From positions 930,001 through 994,000 of the forward strand of contig NZ_LR027382.1 of the NCBI RefSeq assembly GCF_900604385.1: a stretch of DNA of 64,000 nucleotides. The letters run 5' to 3'. Under the pieces are notes generated by a model. The model was not told the origin of the DNA and searched no databases. It worked only from the letters and a program-made list of their open reading frames with translations. A program made the position numbers and the translations under genes. The stretch's first letter is position 1. Every line of letters begins with the position of its first letter. This document shows, piece by piece, positions 51,135 through 61,227 of the stretch. The DNA is from Alistipes megaguti. GTDB lineage: Bacteria > Bacteroidota > Bacteroidia > Bacteroidales > Rikenellaceae.

Positions 51135-53621
51135 ATGAAAAACATATTTCTGAAGACCATTGCCGCAACATTGGGTGTGGCAACGGGACTTGTAACACTT
51201 GTTTCCTGCGGAACGGAAACTTCGGGAATTGTCTCCGATAAACCCTGTTTCGGTGGAGTTTATCCCCATTTGGCATATTACAACGACGAAGGTGAATGTG
51301 GTACGGGAGCTGTCGTGCCTTGGGCAGGACGTTTGTGGGTGATTACTTACGGACCGCACCTGCCTTATGGCTCATCGGACAAACTATATGAAATTGACGA
51401 TTCGCTTCATCTTACGATCCGGCCCGAAAGTACGGGCGGTACGCCTGCCAACCGAATGATCCACCGGGAAAGCAATCAACTCTTCATCGGACCGTACGTC
51501 ATTGATGGAGAACGCAACGTACGTGTAATCTCCTACAAGAATGCGCAAGGACGTTACACTGGCACGGCTCGCCATTTGACCGATCCCGTAAATAAATTGT
51601 ACACGGCCACAATGGAAGAGGGATTTTATGAGGTGGATGTACATACGTTGAATATCAAGACTCTTTATCCTGACGCGAATGATACCCGGCCACATGATAA
51701 TACAGGAGTCAATCCTCCCAACAACCTGCTACCGGGAGCTCACGGTAAAGGTCTTTACAGCGGACAAGGAGTGCTGGTCTATTCCAATAACGGCGAAGCA
51801 ACGCATGAAGCTCTCGAAAAATTCGATGTCGAAGCAGGTTCACTTTCGGAGTGGAATGGCCGGGATTGGAAGGTCGTCCGCCGCAACCAGTTTACTGAAA
51901 TAACGGGTCCTGGAGGCATTTACGGTAATTCCGATCCGGCGACAGACCCGATCTGGTCTTTAGGTTGGGATTATAAATCAATTCTGCTGGCGGTTCGTGA
52001 TAACAGGGAGTGGCATTTCTATCGTCTTCCGAAAGCCAGCAATTCCTACGACGGAGCCCATGGCTGGAACACTGAATGGCCGCGTATTCGTGATGTCGGA
52101 ACCAAAGATGTTCCGGAATATCTTATGACCATGCATGGTATGTTCTGGCATTTTCCCGAAACATTTACGGCTTCCAATACTGCGGGTATACATCCTCGGT
52201 CGGCGTATCTTAAGGTGATTGGCGATTTTGCCCGCTGGCACGACCGATTGGTTTTCGGATGTGACGATTCGGCTCGGAAGGAGTTTCTGAACAAACGTAG
52301 GATCAAAGGGGGCGTAGGCGGTCCCGGTCAATCCAATTCAAACTTGTGGTTTACCTCCCCTGAGCGGCCTGACAGCCTGGGCCCGACTACAGCCGGCGGT
52401 TCGGTCTGGCTGCGGGAATCGATAGAAGCCGGTTCCATAAGTGAACCGTTCCTGTTCGCCGGATGGGAAAAACGGGGAGCATGGTTACGCAATGACGGAG
52501 AAGAACGAGTTGTATTCTCCTTTGAGGTCGATCCTGACGGATATGGGGGCTGGTCCGAACTGCACTCAGCAGTACTTGAACCGGGGGCATCCTCTTTCGT
52601 GGCTTTTGCTCCGGAGGACAAGGGCGTTTGGATTCGAGTGAAAGCGGACAATGGCACCGTAGCGAGCGTATCGTTCGTTTATGCGTCCCGGGATATGCGG
52701 TCTGTATCTGCCGACCCGATTTTCCGTGGGTTAGCGTCCGTTGAAGAATGTCCGACATCCGAAGGCTTGCTCTATGGACGAGGCGGTAATGTCAGAACGT
52801 TGGCGATGTTGGCTCGGAATATGTCTGGAAAAGAGCAATATTATGAACTCTCGGGAAATATGTGTCTGGCTCCCGGCAACTCCGCAGCAGCCGAGGAGTT
52901 GATTCGTGAAAGATACACGATCCCGACCAATGTCCTTGAAATCGACGAAGGTTCCGTACTCATTGTCGATGACAAGGACCGCCGTTGGCGTCTGCCGTTA
53001 GGTGATCGCAGTTTCGACTCACTGACCCTCGGAGGAAAACTCCGGATCTGTCGGGAGGTAGCTACGGAACGGGACCTCTTCAATTGCCACGGAACCTTTT
53101 ATGAACTTCCGGCCGAAAATGCTGACGGATTTGCCAAGATTCGTCCGATCTCTTCACACCGTTTCCGAATCAATGATTACGCTTCGTACCGTGGCTTGCT
53201 GATTATGACAGGTATTTCGAATGATAAAGTCAAGGACAACCCCCGGATTATCCGCTCTGAGGATGGATCTGTCGCAGTGTGGGCCGGAGTCATCGATGAT
53301 TTGTGGAAACTCGGGAAGCCCATCGGCAGCGGAGGCCCGTGGGTTGATGCTAATGTAGAGGCTGGAAAGGCATCCGATCCCTATCTGATAGGATTCTATG
53401 ACGAGCGTGTGCTCAATATTTCACACAAATCCAAGAACGACGTATGTTTTACGATCGAGGTCGATCCTACCGGCGACGGAACATGGATGGAATACGGACG
53501 GTTCGTCGTCGGTCCCGGACAGGCCTTTACACATCGGTTCCCGGATGCTTTTCAAGCGCGCTGGATTCGATTCCGTTCCGACAGGAATTGTGTCGTTACT
53601 ACATGGCTCGAATATAAATGA
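51135..53621 (+). CDS. PUL lipoprotein of unknown function with two repeated beta domains
   Basis: 828-aa exported lipoprotein (signal ending LVTLVSC, Cys about residue 25). The N-terminal half (about 35-410) looks beta-propeller-like: it repeats short Trp/Tyr-Gly-rich strand pairs such as GRLWVITYGPHLPYG and ESNQLFIGPYVI. Two copies of a roughly 95-residue module are visible. One is at about 420-515 (GGSVWLRESIEAGSISEPFLF to VSFVY) and one at the C-terminus, about 731-828 (GGPWVDANVEAGKASDPYLIG to WLEYK). Both contain FxxEVDPxGxGxW. The modules could be carbohydrate-binding. I know no named family. Its stop overlaps the GH3 start (ATGA), so it is translationally coupled to that enzyme. Confidence 0.7.
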   Translation: MKNIFLKTIAATLGVATGLVTLVSCGTETSGIVSDKPCFGGVYPHLAYYNDEGECGTGAVVPWAGRLWVITYGPHLPYGSSDKLYEIDDSLHLTIRPESTGGTPANRMIHRESNQLFIGPYVIDGERNVRVISYKNAQGRYTGTARHLTDPVNKLYTATMEEGFYEVDVHTLNIKTLYPDANDTRPHDNTGVNPPNNLLPGAHGKGLYSGQGVLVYSNNGEATHEALEKFDVEAGSLSEWNGRDWKVVRRNQFTEITGPGGIYGNSDPATDPIWSLGWDYKSILLAVRDNREWHFYRLPKASNSYDGAHGWNTEWPRIRDVGTKDVPEYLMTMHGMFWHFPETFTASNTAGIHPRSAYLKVIGDFARWHDRLVFGCDDSARKEFLNKRRIKGGVGGPGQSNSNLWFTSPERPDSLGPTTAGGSVWLRESIEAGSISEPFLFAGWEKRGAWLRNDGEERVVFSFEVDPDGYGGWSELHSAVLEPGASSFVAFAPEDKGVWIRVKADNGTVASVSFVYASRDMRSVSADPIFRGLASVEECPTSEGLLYGRGGNVRTLAMLARNMSGKEQYYELSGNMCLAPGNSAAAEELIRERYTIPTNVLEIDEGSVLIVDDKDRRWRLPLGDRSFDSLTLGGKLRICREVATERDLFNCHGTFYELPAENADGFAKIRPISSHRFRINDYASYRGLLIMTGISNDKVKDNPRIIRSEDGSVAVWAGVIDDLWKLGKPIGSGGPWVDANVEAGKASDPYLIGFYDERVLNISHKSKNDVCFTIEVDPTGDGTWMEYGRFVVGPGQAFTHRFPDAFQARWIRFRSDRNCVVTTWLEYK

Positions 53622-55720
53622 TGAAAGAGATGGGCAAAGCGTTTTTGATGGGAATGCTGTTGTTCCCGGCAGTGGTGTGGGCTCAAATCTCCCCCGAAGC
53701 TGCCGCTCGGGCCGCTGCGCTCGTACGGCAAATGACGCTCGAAGAGAAAATCGATTATATCGGCGGCTACAATCACTTTTACATCCGCGGCATACCCCGG
53801 TTGGGAGTTCCCGAAATCCGCATGGCTGACGGTCCGCAGGGAGTACGCAACAAGACCCGCAGTACAATGTATCCCTGTGGTATCGCCGCTGCTGCCTCTT
53901 GGAGCCGTGAGGCTGTATATGAAATGGGTGTAGGACTGGGACGTGACGCCCGGGCTCGCGGGGTCCATATTCTGCTTGGGCCTGGAGTGAATATCTACCG
54001 TTCGCCCCTGTGCGGACGCAATTTCGAATATTTCGGCGAAGATCCGTTGCTGGCCTCAGAAACGGCCGTCTGCTATATCCGTGGTGTGCAGTCTCAGGGC
54101 GTGATGGCTACAATCAAACATTTTGCCGGTAACAATCAGGAATACGACCGTCACCATACGGGTTCGGATATCGATGAACGAACGCTCCATGAAATCTATC
54201 TGCCGGCTTTCCGACGGGCTGTCCGGGAAGCCGGCGTAGGGGCAGTCATGTCGAGTTATAATATGCTGAACGGAGTACATGCCTCGGAAAACCGAATTCT
54301 GCAAGTAGATATTTTGCGAGATAAATGGGATTTTGAAGGGATACTGATGTCCGATTGGAACTCAACCTATTCCGCAGCAGGAGCCGCCAACAACGGGCTC
54401 GATTTGGAGATGCCTTCGGGACAATTCATGAACCGGGAACAGTTGATGCCCCTCATCGCCTCGGGTGTCGTTTCCGAACGGACAATCGACTTGAAAGTGC
54501 AGCATATTCTCCAAACACTCATCACATTTGGTTTTTTCGATCGCCATCAGCAAGATCGAACAATTGCCGAAAATGATGCCGTATCGCGCCTTGCCGCTTT
54601 GCGGCTGGCCCGGGAAAGCGCAGTCCTGTTGAAGAATGACGGAAATATTCTACCCTTGCGCGGAGGGAACATCCTGGTCATGGGACCCTGCGCCGATACG
54701 ATCTATACGGGTGGAGGAAGCGGGGCAGTCCATCCGTTTCACACGGTATCGGTTGTCGAAGGAATGAAGAAAATGGGACGCCGTTATAAAGTGAACAGCG
54801 ATGAAATAAATCTCTGCCGCGATCTTTCGTGCGGAGAATATTATGCTGATCCGCACAACCGGGATATGGGTCTGCTGAAGGAATATGATCTTGCGGTCCG
54901 CAAAGCTGATGCTGTAATACTTTGTATGGGATTCAACTCCAAGACCGAAAAGGAAGATGCCGATCGTAGTTTTTCATTGCCGGAAGGACAGGAACGCTTG
55001 ATTACTGATGTGGCAAAACTCAATCAGCATGTCATAGTAGTGATCAACAGCGGCGGTGGAGTTGAGATGCAACCCTGGCTGGGAAAAATCCAGGGCCTGC
55101 TGATGGCCTGGTATCCGGGACAGGAAGGTGGTCTTGCACTGGCGGAGATTCTTACGGGCCGCATTTCTCCAAGCGGAAAACTTCCTGTATCCATTGAGCG
55201 ATGCTGGGAAGACAATCCTGTCGCGGGCAGTTATTATCCCAATTTGCCCGATGGCCTTTATCGCAAGCAGACCACCCGGCGTGTCAATTACAACGAAGGT
55301 GTCTTTATCGGTTACCGAGGGTATGATTGCAACGGAACCACCCCACTTTTTCCGTTCGGTTTCGGATTGAGCTATACAACGTTCACCTATTCGGACCTTA
55401 AGGTAAAGACCGATGCCGATTCGGTGCGGGTTTCGTTCGAAGTGCGCAATACGGGCAAGTGTGACGGAGCCGAAGTCGCACAAGTCTATGTAAGCGACGT
55501 GGCATGTTCCGTGCCTCGACCGGAACGGGAACTGAAGGGCTATGAAAAGCTATTTCTCAAAGCCGGAGAGCAGCGTCAGGTAAACATCGTGCTGGATAGA
55601 GATGCTTTTGCATTCTATGATATACAAACCGGTGATTTCGTGACCGAGCCGGGAACATTTGTAATCTCGGCCGGCTCATCCTCCGCCGACTTACCGCTAA
55701 AACAGACAATAACATTCTAA
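53618..55720 (+). CDS. GH3-family beta-glucosidase-type enzyme
   Basis: 700-aa periplasmic glycosidase with signal peptide ending AVVWAQ. The GH3 N-terminal TIM domain has LTLEEKIDYIGG, MADGPQGVR and KHFAGNNQE with the nucleophile Asp in ILMSDWNSTY (about residue 246). The C-terminal alpha/beta domain carries NILVMGPCADTIYTGGGSG and FSLPEGQERL, and the fibronectin-III-like domain runs from about 600 to the end (ELKGYEKLFLKAGEQRQV and VTEPGTFVISAGSSS). GH3 enzymes release terminal beta-linked glucose or xylose. It lies in the operon between the unknown lipoprotein and GH2. Confidence 0.92.
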   Translation: MMKEMGKAFLMGMLLFPAVVWAQISPEAAARAAALVRQMTLEEKIDYIGGYNHFYIRGIPRLGVPEIRMADGPQGVRNKTRSTMYPCGIAAAASWSREAVYEMGVGLGRDARARGVHILLGPGVNIYRSPLCGRNFEYFGEDPLLASETAVCYIRGVQSQGVMATIKHFAGNNQEYDRHHTGSDIDERTLHEIYLPAFRRAVREAGVGAVMSSYNMLNGVHASENRILQVDILRDKWDFEGILMSDWNSTYSAAGAANNGLDLEMPSGQFMNREQLMPLIASGVVSERTIDLKVQHILQTLITFGFFDRHQQDRTIAENDAVSRLAALRLARESAVLLKNDGNILPLRGGNILVMGPCADTIYTGGGSGAVHPFHTVSVVEGMKKMGRRYKVNSDEINLCRDLSCGEYYADPHNRDMGLLKEYDLAVRKADAVILCMGFNSKTEKEDADRSFSLPEGQERLITDVAKLNQHVIVVINSGGGVEMQPWLGKIQGLLMAWYPGQEGGLALAEILTGRISPSGKLPVSIERCWEDNPVAGSYYPNLPDGLYRKQTTRRVNYNEGVFIGYRGYDCNGTTPLFPFGFGLSYTTFTYSDLKVKTDADSVRVSFEVRNTGKCDGAEVAQVYVSDVACSVPRPERELKGYEKLFLKAGEQRQVNIVLDRDAFAFYDIQTGDFVTEPGTFVISAGSSSADLPLKQTITF

Positions 55721-55736
55721 TCAACTTTTACCGACG

Positions 55737-58700
55737 ATGAAAAAATTCCTTATTTTGAGCCTGCTGCTTCTATTCTGTGGAACGCTTCGCGCCGGAGATG
55801 ACGCCCGACATGATCCTTCGATAAATGCCATCAACAGATTGCCTATGCATGCTGCATTTTTTGCCTACGAATCGGCAGAAAAGGCCATCGCAGGCAATCG
55901 GAAGGCATCCGAACGCTACCTCTCCTTGAACGGCACCTGGAAATTTCTTTGGGTCCGTGACGCTTGTGATCGTCCTGATACCTTTTTTCGTACTGATTTC
56001 GATGATAAAGCTTGGAAAACAATGCCGGTACCTGGAATGTGGCAGTTAAACGGTTATGGCGACCCGCAGTATGTCAATCATGGATATCCATGGCGGGAAC
56101 AGTTCAAAAGCGATCCTCCGCATTATCCCGATACCGGGAATCATGTCGGCTCCTACCGTCGCGTGATCGAAATACCTGAAACATGGAGCGGACAGCAGGT
56201 TATCGCCCATTTCGGCTCAGTGACTTCGAATATGAGCCTATGGGTCAACGGTCGGTATGTGGGATATAGCGAAGATAGTAAATTGGAGGCCGAATTCGAC
56301 TTGACACCTTATGTGAAACCGGGAGCGAATCTGATCGCTTTCCAGATTTTCCGCTGGTGTGACGGCACCTATCTTGAAGATCAGGATTTTTTCCGCTTGT
56401 CAGGCATCGCACGCGACTGTTACCTCTATACCCGCGATGAACGCCATATCGCCGATCTGCAAGTCACCCCGTCGCTCGACAATGGTTACACGACAGGGCA
56501 ACTCGACATCCGGGCGGAGATGTCTCGTTCCAGTAAAGGGTGTACGCTTGAATTGGAAGTGTCGGATCACACGGGACGGCCGGTTGCATCCGAACGCACG
56601 AAAGTCTCCGCGACGCGACAGCAGATTAGGCTCAATGCCGGAAAAGTCGATCTCTGGAGCGCAGAAACCCCTGTGTTGTATCGTCTAACGGCAACGTTGC
56701 GCGCTCCGTCAGGCGAGGTAATCGAGGTGATTCCTCTGCGTACGGGTTTCCGCGAGGTGAAGATTGCAGGCGGACAGTTGCTCGTCAACGGCAGACCGAT
56801 TTTGGTCAAAGGGGTGAATCGGCATGAAATGGACCCTGACGGCGGGTATATAGTTTCCGAAGAACGGATGCTGCAAGACATTCGGATACTGAAAGAAAAC
56901 AATTTTAATGCAGTACGTACGTGCCATTATCCGGATGATGTGCGTTGGTATGAGTTGTGTGATGAATACGGGCTGTACGTAGTTGCTGAGGCGAACATAG
57001 AGTCACATGGTATGGGTTATGGTAAGAATCCCTTGGCAAGTGATCCGGTATGGAAAAAAGCCCACCTTGAACGCAACGAACGCAATGTGCGCCGGAATTT
57101 CAACCATCCGTCGGTCATTATTTGGTCGCTGGGGAATGAATCGGGAGACGGAGCGAATTTCACAGCCTGTTATGACTGGATCAAGGCATACGATCCCTCG
57201 CGTCCGGTACAATTCGAACAGGCTTTTTGGGGTAAAGACCACAATACCGACATTATTTGCCCGATGTACTGGTATTACGACAAATGCAAACGTTACGCCT
57301 CGGACAATCCGAAAAAACCATTGATCCAGTGTGAATACGCCCATGCCATGGGTAACTCGATGGGCGGTTTCAAGGAGTATTGGGATCTTATCCGTAAATA
57401 TCCCTCCTATCAAGGCGGATTCATCTGGGATTTTGTCGATCAGTCGCTGAGGAAACAGGGCAAGAACGGAGTAATGATTTACGGTTATGGTGGAGACTGG
57501 AATCCGTATGACGCTTCGGATAAGAATTTCTGTGATAATGGGCTGGTCAGTCCTGACCGTATCCCGAATCCCCACATGCATGAAGTGCGCTACTGGCAAC
57601 AGCCTATTTGGGTGCGTGAGGTGGATCTGCAAACCGGGCGCATCGCTGTGTTCAACGAATATGCCTTTCGGGATATTTCCGCCTACAGCCTTCATTGGCG
57701 GTTGTTATGCGACGGGCACGAAGTACTCTGCGGGAGTGTTCCGTCGCTCGATGTCGCTCCTCAAACCGAAGTGCCGCTCCAGTTGGCTTACGATGCCGGC
57801 AGCCTGCCGACCGAAGGGGAATTGTTGCTCGATATCGCTTTCCGGCTCCAAAATGCCGAAGCACCGTTGCCGGCAGGCCATACCGTTGCCCGACAGCAAT
57901 TGGTGGTCCGCGAACGGAAGGCGGAGATGCCCGAAATAGCCGTTCGACGCATTGATAGCTATACATCGGACGGAACGGTGGCTCTTGTTCAGGAAGACCG
58001 GAATTTCTTGATCGTTGAAGGCGAAAACATACGGTTGGATTTCGATCGCCGGAATGGTTTTATGACTCGTTATGAGGTCGACGGGGTTGCTTATCTGTAT
58101 CCTGGTACGACTTTGAGACCCAATTTTTGGCGGGCTCCGACCGATAATGATTTCGGTGCTGGAGTGCAGCGTAAAAACCGGATGTGGAATAATCCCCGAA
58201 TAGAACTCAAAGAACTTGTCGGGCGGATGGAAGGAGAGATTGCCGTAATTACCGCGGACTATGAACTGCCGGAGATACCGGCTAAATTGCAAATGGAGTA
58301 TCGAGTCGGCAATACCGGAGAAATCCTCGTTACGGAGAAACTGATCACGGCAAAGGATGTTAAGGTCCCCGATTTGCAACGTTTTGGAATGCGTATGGAG
58401 ATGCCTGCGACATTCGATCGAATCAATTATTACGGTCGAGGACCGTGGGAGAATTATTCCGACCGTAAGTCATCGGCGTTTTTGGGCCTCTATTCGCAGA
58501 CGGTGGATGAACAATTTTATCCTTATATCCGCCCTCAAGAGACCGGTACCAAGAGTGATATTCGCTGGTGGCATCAGGGAGACCGATCCGGACGAGGACT
58601 GATGTTCACATCAGCAGAACCTTTTTCGGCGTCAGCTTTGCACTATTCACAGGAATCGCTCGATGAGGGTTTGACCAAGAAGCAAGGACATTCGCAGGAG

Positions 58701-58859
58701 GTTGTTCCGCAGGATCGGGTATTTCTCTGTATTGACAAAACGCAAAGCGGTCTTGGTTGTGTGAATTCGTGGGGAGCCCGCCCGGGAGCCGCCTATCGGC
58801 TTCCGTACAAAGACTATGTTTTTGAATTCCGAATGGCTCCTGAAATAAAATTATATTAG
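55737..58859 (+). CDS. GH2 beta-galactosidase (LacZ-like, five domains)
   Basis: 1040-aa exported enzyme with signal peptide MKKFLILSLLLLFCGTLRAG. LacZ layout: sugar-binding domain (LSLNGTWKFLWV, FIXED position about 63), Ig-like domain, TIM barrel with acid/base Glu in SLGNESGDG (about 468) and nucleophile Glu in IQCEYAHAMGNS (about 533). A second Ig-like domain and the C-terminal beta-sandwich (small chain: NFWRAPTDNDFG, NYYGRGPWENYSDR) follow. GH2 enzymes of this length cleave terminal beta-galactose, though other beta-linkages occur. It is the last gene of the PUL operon by spacing; 50 AT-rich bases follow. Confidence 0.92.
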   Translation: MKKFLILSLLLLFCGTLRAGDDARHDPSINAINRLPMHAAFFAYESAEKAIAGNRKASERYLSLNGTWKFLWVRDACDRPDTFFRTDFDDKAWKTMPVPGMWQLNGYGDPQYVNHGYPWREQFKSDPPHYPDTGNHVGSYRRVIEIPETWSGQQVIAHFGSVTSNMSLWVNGRYVGYSEDSKLEAEFDLTPYVKPGANLIAFQIFRWCDGTYLEDQDFFRLSGIARDCYLYTRDERHIADLQVTPSLDNGYTTGQLDIRAEMSRSSKGCTLELEVSDHTGRPVASERTKVSATRQQIRLNAGKVDLWSAETPVLYRLTATLRAPSGEVIEVIPLRTGFREVKIAGGQLLVNGRPILVKGVNRHEMDPDGGYIVSEERMLQDIRILKENNFNAVRTCHYPDDVRWYELCDEYGLYVVAEANIESHGMGYGKNPLASDPVWKKAHLERNERNVRRNFNHPSVIIWSLGNESGDGANFTACYDWIKAYDPSRPVQFEQAFWGKDHNTDIICPMYWYYDKCKRYASDNPKKPLIQCEYAHAMGNSMGGFKEYWDLIRKYPSYQGGFIWDFVDQSLRKQGKNGVMIYGYGGDWNPYDASDKNFCDNGLVSPDRIPNPHMHEVRYWQQPIWVREVDLQTGRIAVFNEYAFRDISAYSLHWRLLCDGHEVLCGSVPSLDVAPQTEVPLQLAYDAGSLPTEGELLLDIAFRLQNAEAPLPAGHTVARQQLVVRERKAEMPEIAVRRIDSYTSDGTVALVQEDRNFLIVEGENIRLDFDRRNGFMTRYEVDGVAYLYPGTTLRPNFWRAPTDNDFGAGVQRKNRMWNNPRIELKELVGRMEGEIAVITADYELPEIPAKLQMEYRVGNTGEILVTEKLITAKDVKVPDLQRFGMRMEMPATFDRINYYGRGPWENYSDRKSSAFLGLYSQTVDEQFYPYIRPQETGTKSDIRWWHQGDRSGRGLMFTSAEPFSASALHYSQESLDEGLTKKQGHSQEVVPQDRVFLCIDKTQSGLGCVNSWGARPGAAYRLPYKDYVFEFRMAPEIKLY

Positions 58860-58909
58860 AATCGTTAAAATCTAATCTATATGTACATCAGAAAATCAAT
58901 CATTCCATC

Positions 58910-61105
58910 ATGAAACTACTGAAAACATGTCTGGCCGCCCTGCTACTTGCAGGCGCCTCGGCTACGGCCCAGGAGCTCCGCTCCCCAAACGGAAAACTGC
59001 AGATGCTCTTTTCTCTCGACAAGGCCGGAACGCCGCTCTACGAACTCCGCTATGGAGACAAAATCGTTGTAAAACCCAGCAAAATGGGATTCCTGCTCCG
59101 CGGGAAGGAGGAGACCATGAAGTTCGGGGAGGAGATGACAAAGACGAAAGCTGCACGACTCACCGAATCGCTCTGTGACGAATTCGAGATCCTCGACACG
59201 CAGAGCGCCACGTTCGACGAAACCTGGCAGCCGGTCTGGGGCGAGGAGTCGTCGATCCGCAACCACTACAACGAACTCTGCGTCTCACTTCGCCAGCCGC
59301 ACAGCGACAGACGAATGACCATCCGGTTCCGACTCTTCGACGACGGGCTGGGATTCCGCTACGAATTCCCCGTACAGCCCCGTCTGGTCTACTTCGTCAT
59401 CGCCGACGAGTGCACGGAATTCGCCATGACCGGAGACCACACCGCCTGGTGGATTCCCGGAGACTACGACACCCAGGAATACGACTATACCTGCTCGAGG
59501 CTTTCGGAGATCCGCGGACACATGAGCGGCTCGATCACCGACAACCTCTCGCAGACGGCCTTCTCGCCGACCGGCGTACAGACCTCCCTGCAACTGAAAA
59601 CCGACGACGGGCTCTACATCAATCTCCATGAGGCGGCTCTGGTCAACTTCCCGGCCATGCACCTCGAACTCGATGATCGTACGATGGTCTTCAAGGCGCA
59701 TCTGACTCCCGACCCCAACGGCGACAAGGCCGACATGCAGACCCCGGCCATAACACCCTGGCGGACGGTGATCGTCTCGGACGATGCCCGGGAGATCCTC
59801 GCCTCGCGTCTGACACTCAACCTGAACGAACCCTGCAAGATCGAGGATACTTCGTGGATCCGTCCCTGCAAATACATGGGGGTCTGGTGGGAGATGATCA
59901 CCGGCAAAAGCAGCTGGTCCTACACCGACGAACTGCAGAGCGTACACCTCGATACGGATGATCTGACGAAGGTCAAACCAAACGGACGCCACGGCGCTAC
60001 GACCGCCAATGTGAAACGTTACATCGACTTCGCCGCAGATCACGGCATGGACGCTGTGCTGGTCGAGGGATGGAACATCGGCTGGGAGGACTGGTACGGC
60101 AACATGAAGGATTATGTTTTCGACTTCGTGACCCCTTATCCGGATTTCGATGTCGAGGAGATTCAACGCTACGCCGCCGAAAAGGGCGTGAAGATGATCA
60201 TGCACCACGAAACCTCGGGATCGGTACGCAATTACGAACGGCACCTCGAAGCCGCCTACCGTTTCATGAACGAACACGGCTATCCGGCCGTCAAGTCGGG
60301 GTACGTGGGCAACATCATCCCCAAGGGAAACAACCACTACAACCAGTGGATGGTCAACCACTATCTCTATGCCGTGAAGAAAGCCGCCGACTACCGCATC
60401 ATGGTCAATGCCCACGAGGCCGTGCGTCCGACGGGACTCTGCCGCACATGGCCCAATCTGATCGGCAACGAGTCGGCCCGAGGCACGGAATACCAGGCGT
60501 TCGGAGGATCGAAGCCCTCGCATGTCACCGTACTGCCCTTCACACGGCTTATCGGCGGCCCGATGGACTATACGCCGGGCATCTTCGAAATGGAGATTTC
60601 GAAAATTAACCCGAACAACCATTCGCACGCCAACTGTACGATCGCCAACCAGCTGGGAATCTATGTAGTGATGTCCTCCCCGCTGCAGATGGCCGCCGAT
60701 CTGCCCGAAAACTACGAGCGCTTCCCCGATGCCTTCCGGTTCATCGAGGAGGTGGCGCTCGACTGGTCCGAAAGCCGCTACCTGGAGGCCGAGCCCGGAG
60801 CCTACATCACCGTGGCCCGCAAGGCCAAGGATTCGGGACGCTGGTTCCTGGGATGCTGCGCCGGCACAGAGCACCTCTCCGACATCCGGTTCGACTTCCT
60901 CGACCCGTCAAAAACCTACGTGGCGACGATCTACGCCGATGCCCCCGACGCCGACTACCGGAACAACCCGCAGGCCTACACGATCCGTGAGGTGCGCTGC
61001 ACGTCGAAGAGCCGGCTGCAACAACGAGCTGTCGAAGGCGGAGGTTTCGCCATTTCGTTCCGCGAAGCAACGTCCGCGGACAACAAACTCCCCCGACTGA
61101 AATAG
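58910..61105 (+). CDS. GH97 alpha-glucoside hydrolase (SusB-like, inverting)
   Basis: 731-aa exported enzyme, signal peptide ending ASATAQ. N-terminal beta-supersandwich (about 20-280), a TIM barrel (about 300-610), and a C-terminal beta domain. The inverting-type acidic residues known from SusB are present: Glu in MIMHHETSG (about 434), in MVNAHEAVRPTG (about 503), and in IGNESARGTEY (about 521). It shares the high GC and codon use of the core genes and not of the PUL just upstream. It may therefore have been there before the PUL segment arrived, or belong to it only functionally. A terminator follows. Confidence 0.92.
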   Translation: MKLLKTCLAALLLAGASATAQELRSPNGKLQMLFSLDKAGTPLYELRYGDKIVVKPSKMGFLLRGKEETMKFGEEMTKTKAARLTESLCDEFEILDTQSATFDETWQPVWGEESSIRNHYNELCVSLRQPHSDRRMTIRFRLFDDGLGFRYEFPVQPRLVYFVIADECTEFAMTGDHTAWWIPGDYDTQEYDYTCSRLSEIRGHMSGSITDNLSQTAFSPTGVQTSLQLKTDDGLYINLHEAALVNFPAMHLELDDRTMVFKAHLTPDPNGDKADMQTPAITPWRTVIVSDDAREILASRLTLNLNEPCKIEDTSWIRPCKYMGVWWEMITGKSSWSYTDELQSVHLDTDDLTKVKPNGRHGATTANVKRYIDFAADHGMDAVLVEGWNIGWEDWYGNMKDYVFDFVTPYPDFDVEEIQRYAAEKGVKMIMHHETSGSVRNYERHLEAAYRFMNEHGYPAVKSGYVGNIIPKGNNHYNQWMVNHYLYAVKKAADYRIMVNAHEAVRPTGLCRTWPNLIGNESARGTEYQAFGGSKPSHVTVLPFTRLIGGPMDYTPGIFEMEISKINPNNHSHANCTIANQLGIYVVMSSPLQMAADLPENYERFPDAFRFIEEVALDWSESRYLEAEPGAYITVARKAKDSGRWFLGCCAGTEHLSDIRFDFLDPSKTYVATIYADAPDADYRNNPQAYTIREVRCTSKSRLQQRAVEGGGFAISFREATSADNKLPRLK

Positions 61106-61126
61106 CCGGTCTCAAGAATTCATCCA

Positions 61127-61165
61127 AAAAAGGAGCCATCCCCTTGTTCGGGATGGCTCCTTTTG
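61127..61165. terminator. Terminator between GH97 and nitroreductase genes
   Basis: A 15-bp stem (AAAAGGAGCCATCCC with its complement, loop of seven) with T- and A-runs on the flanks, serving convergent genes. Confidence 0.85.
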
Positions 61166-61227
61166 TCTATGTGCGGGAGGGCTCCTCCCCGTGTCGGGAG
61201 AAGGCCGCATCCGGGCTCCGACCGACG

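Noticed and set aside
58860..58909. Right attachment site of the tRNA-Thr island
   Set aside because: I looked for a copy of the tRNA 3' end (TTCAAATCTCGGATTCGGC) here and elsewhere to the right and saw none in the window.
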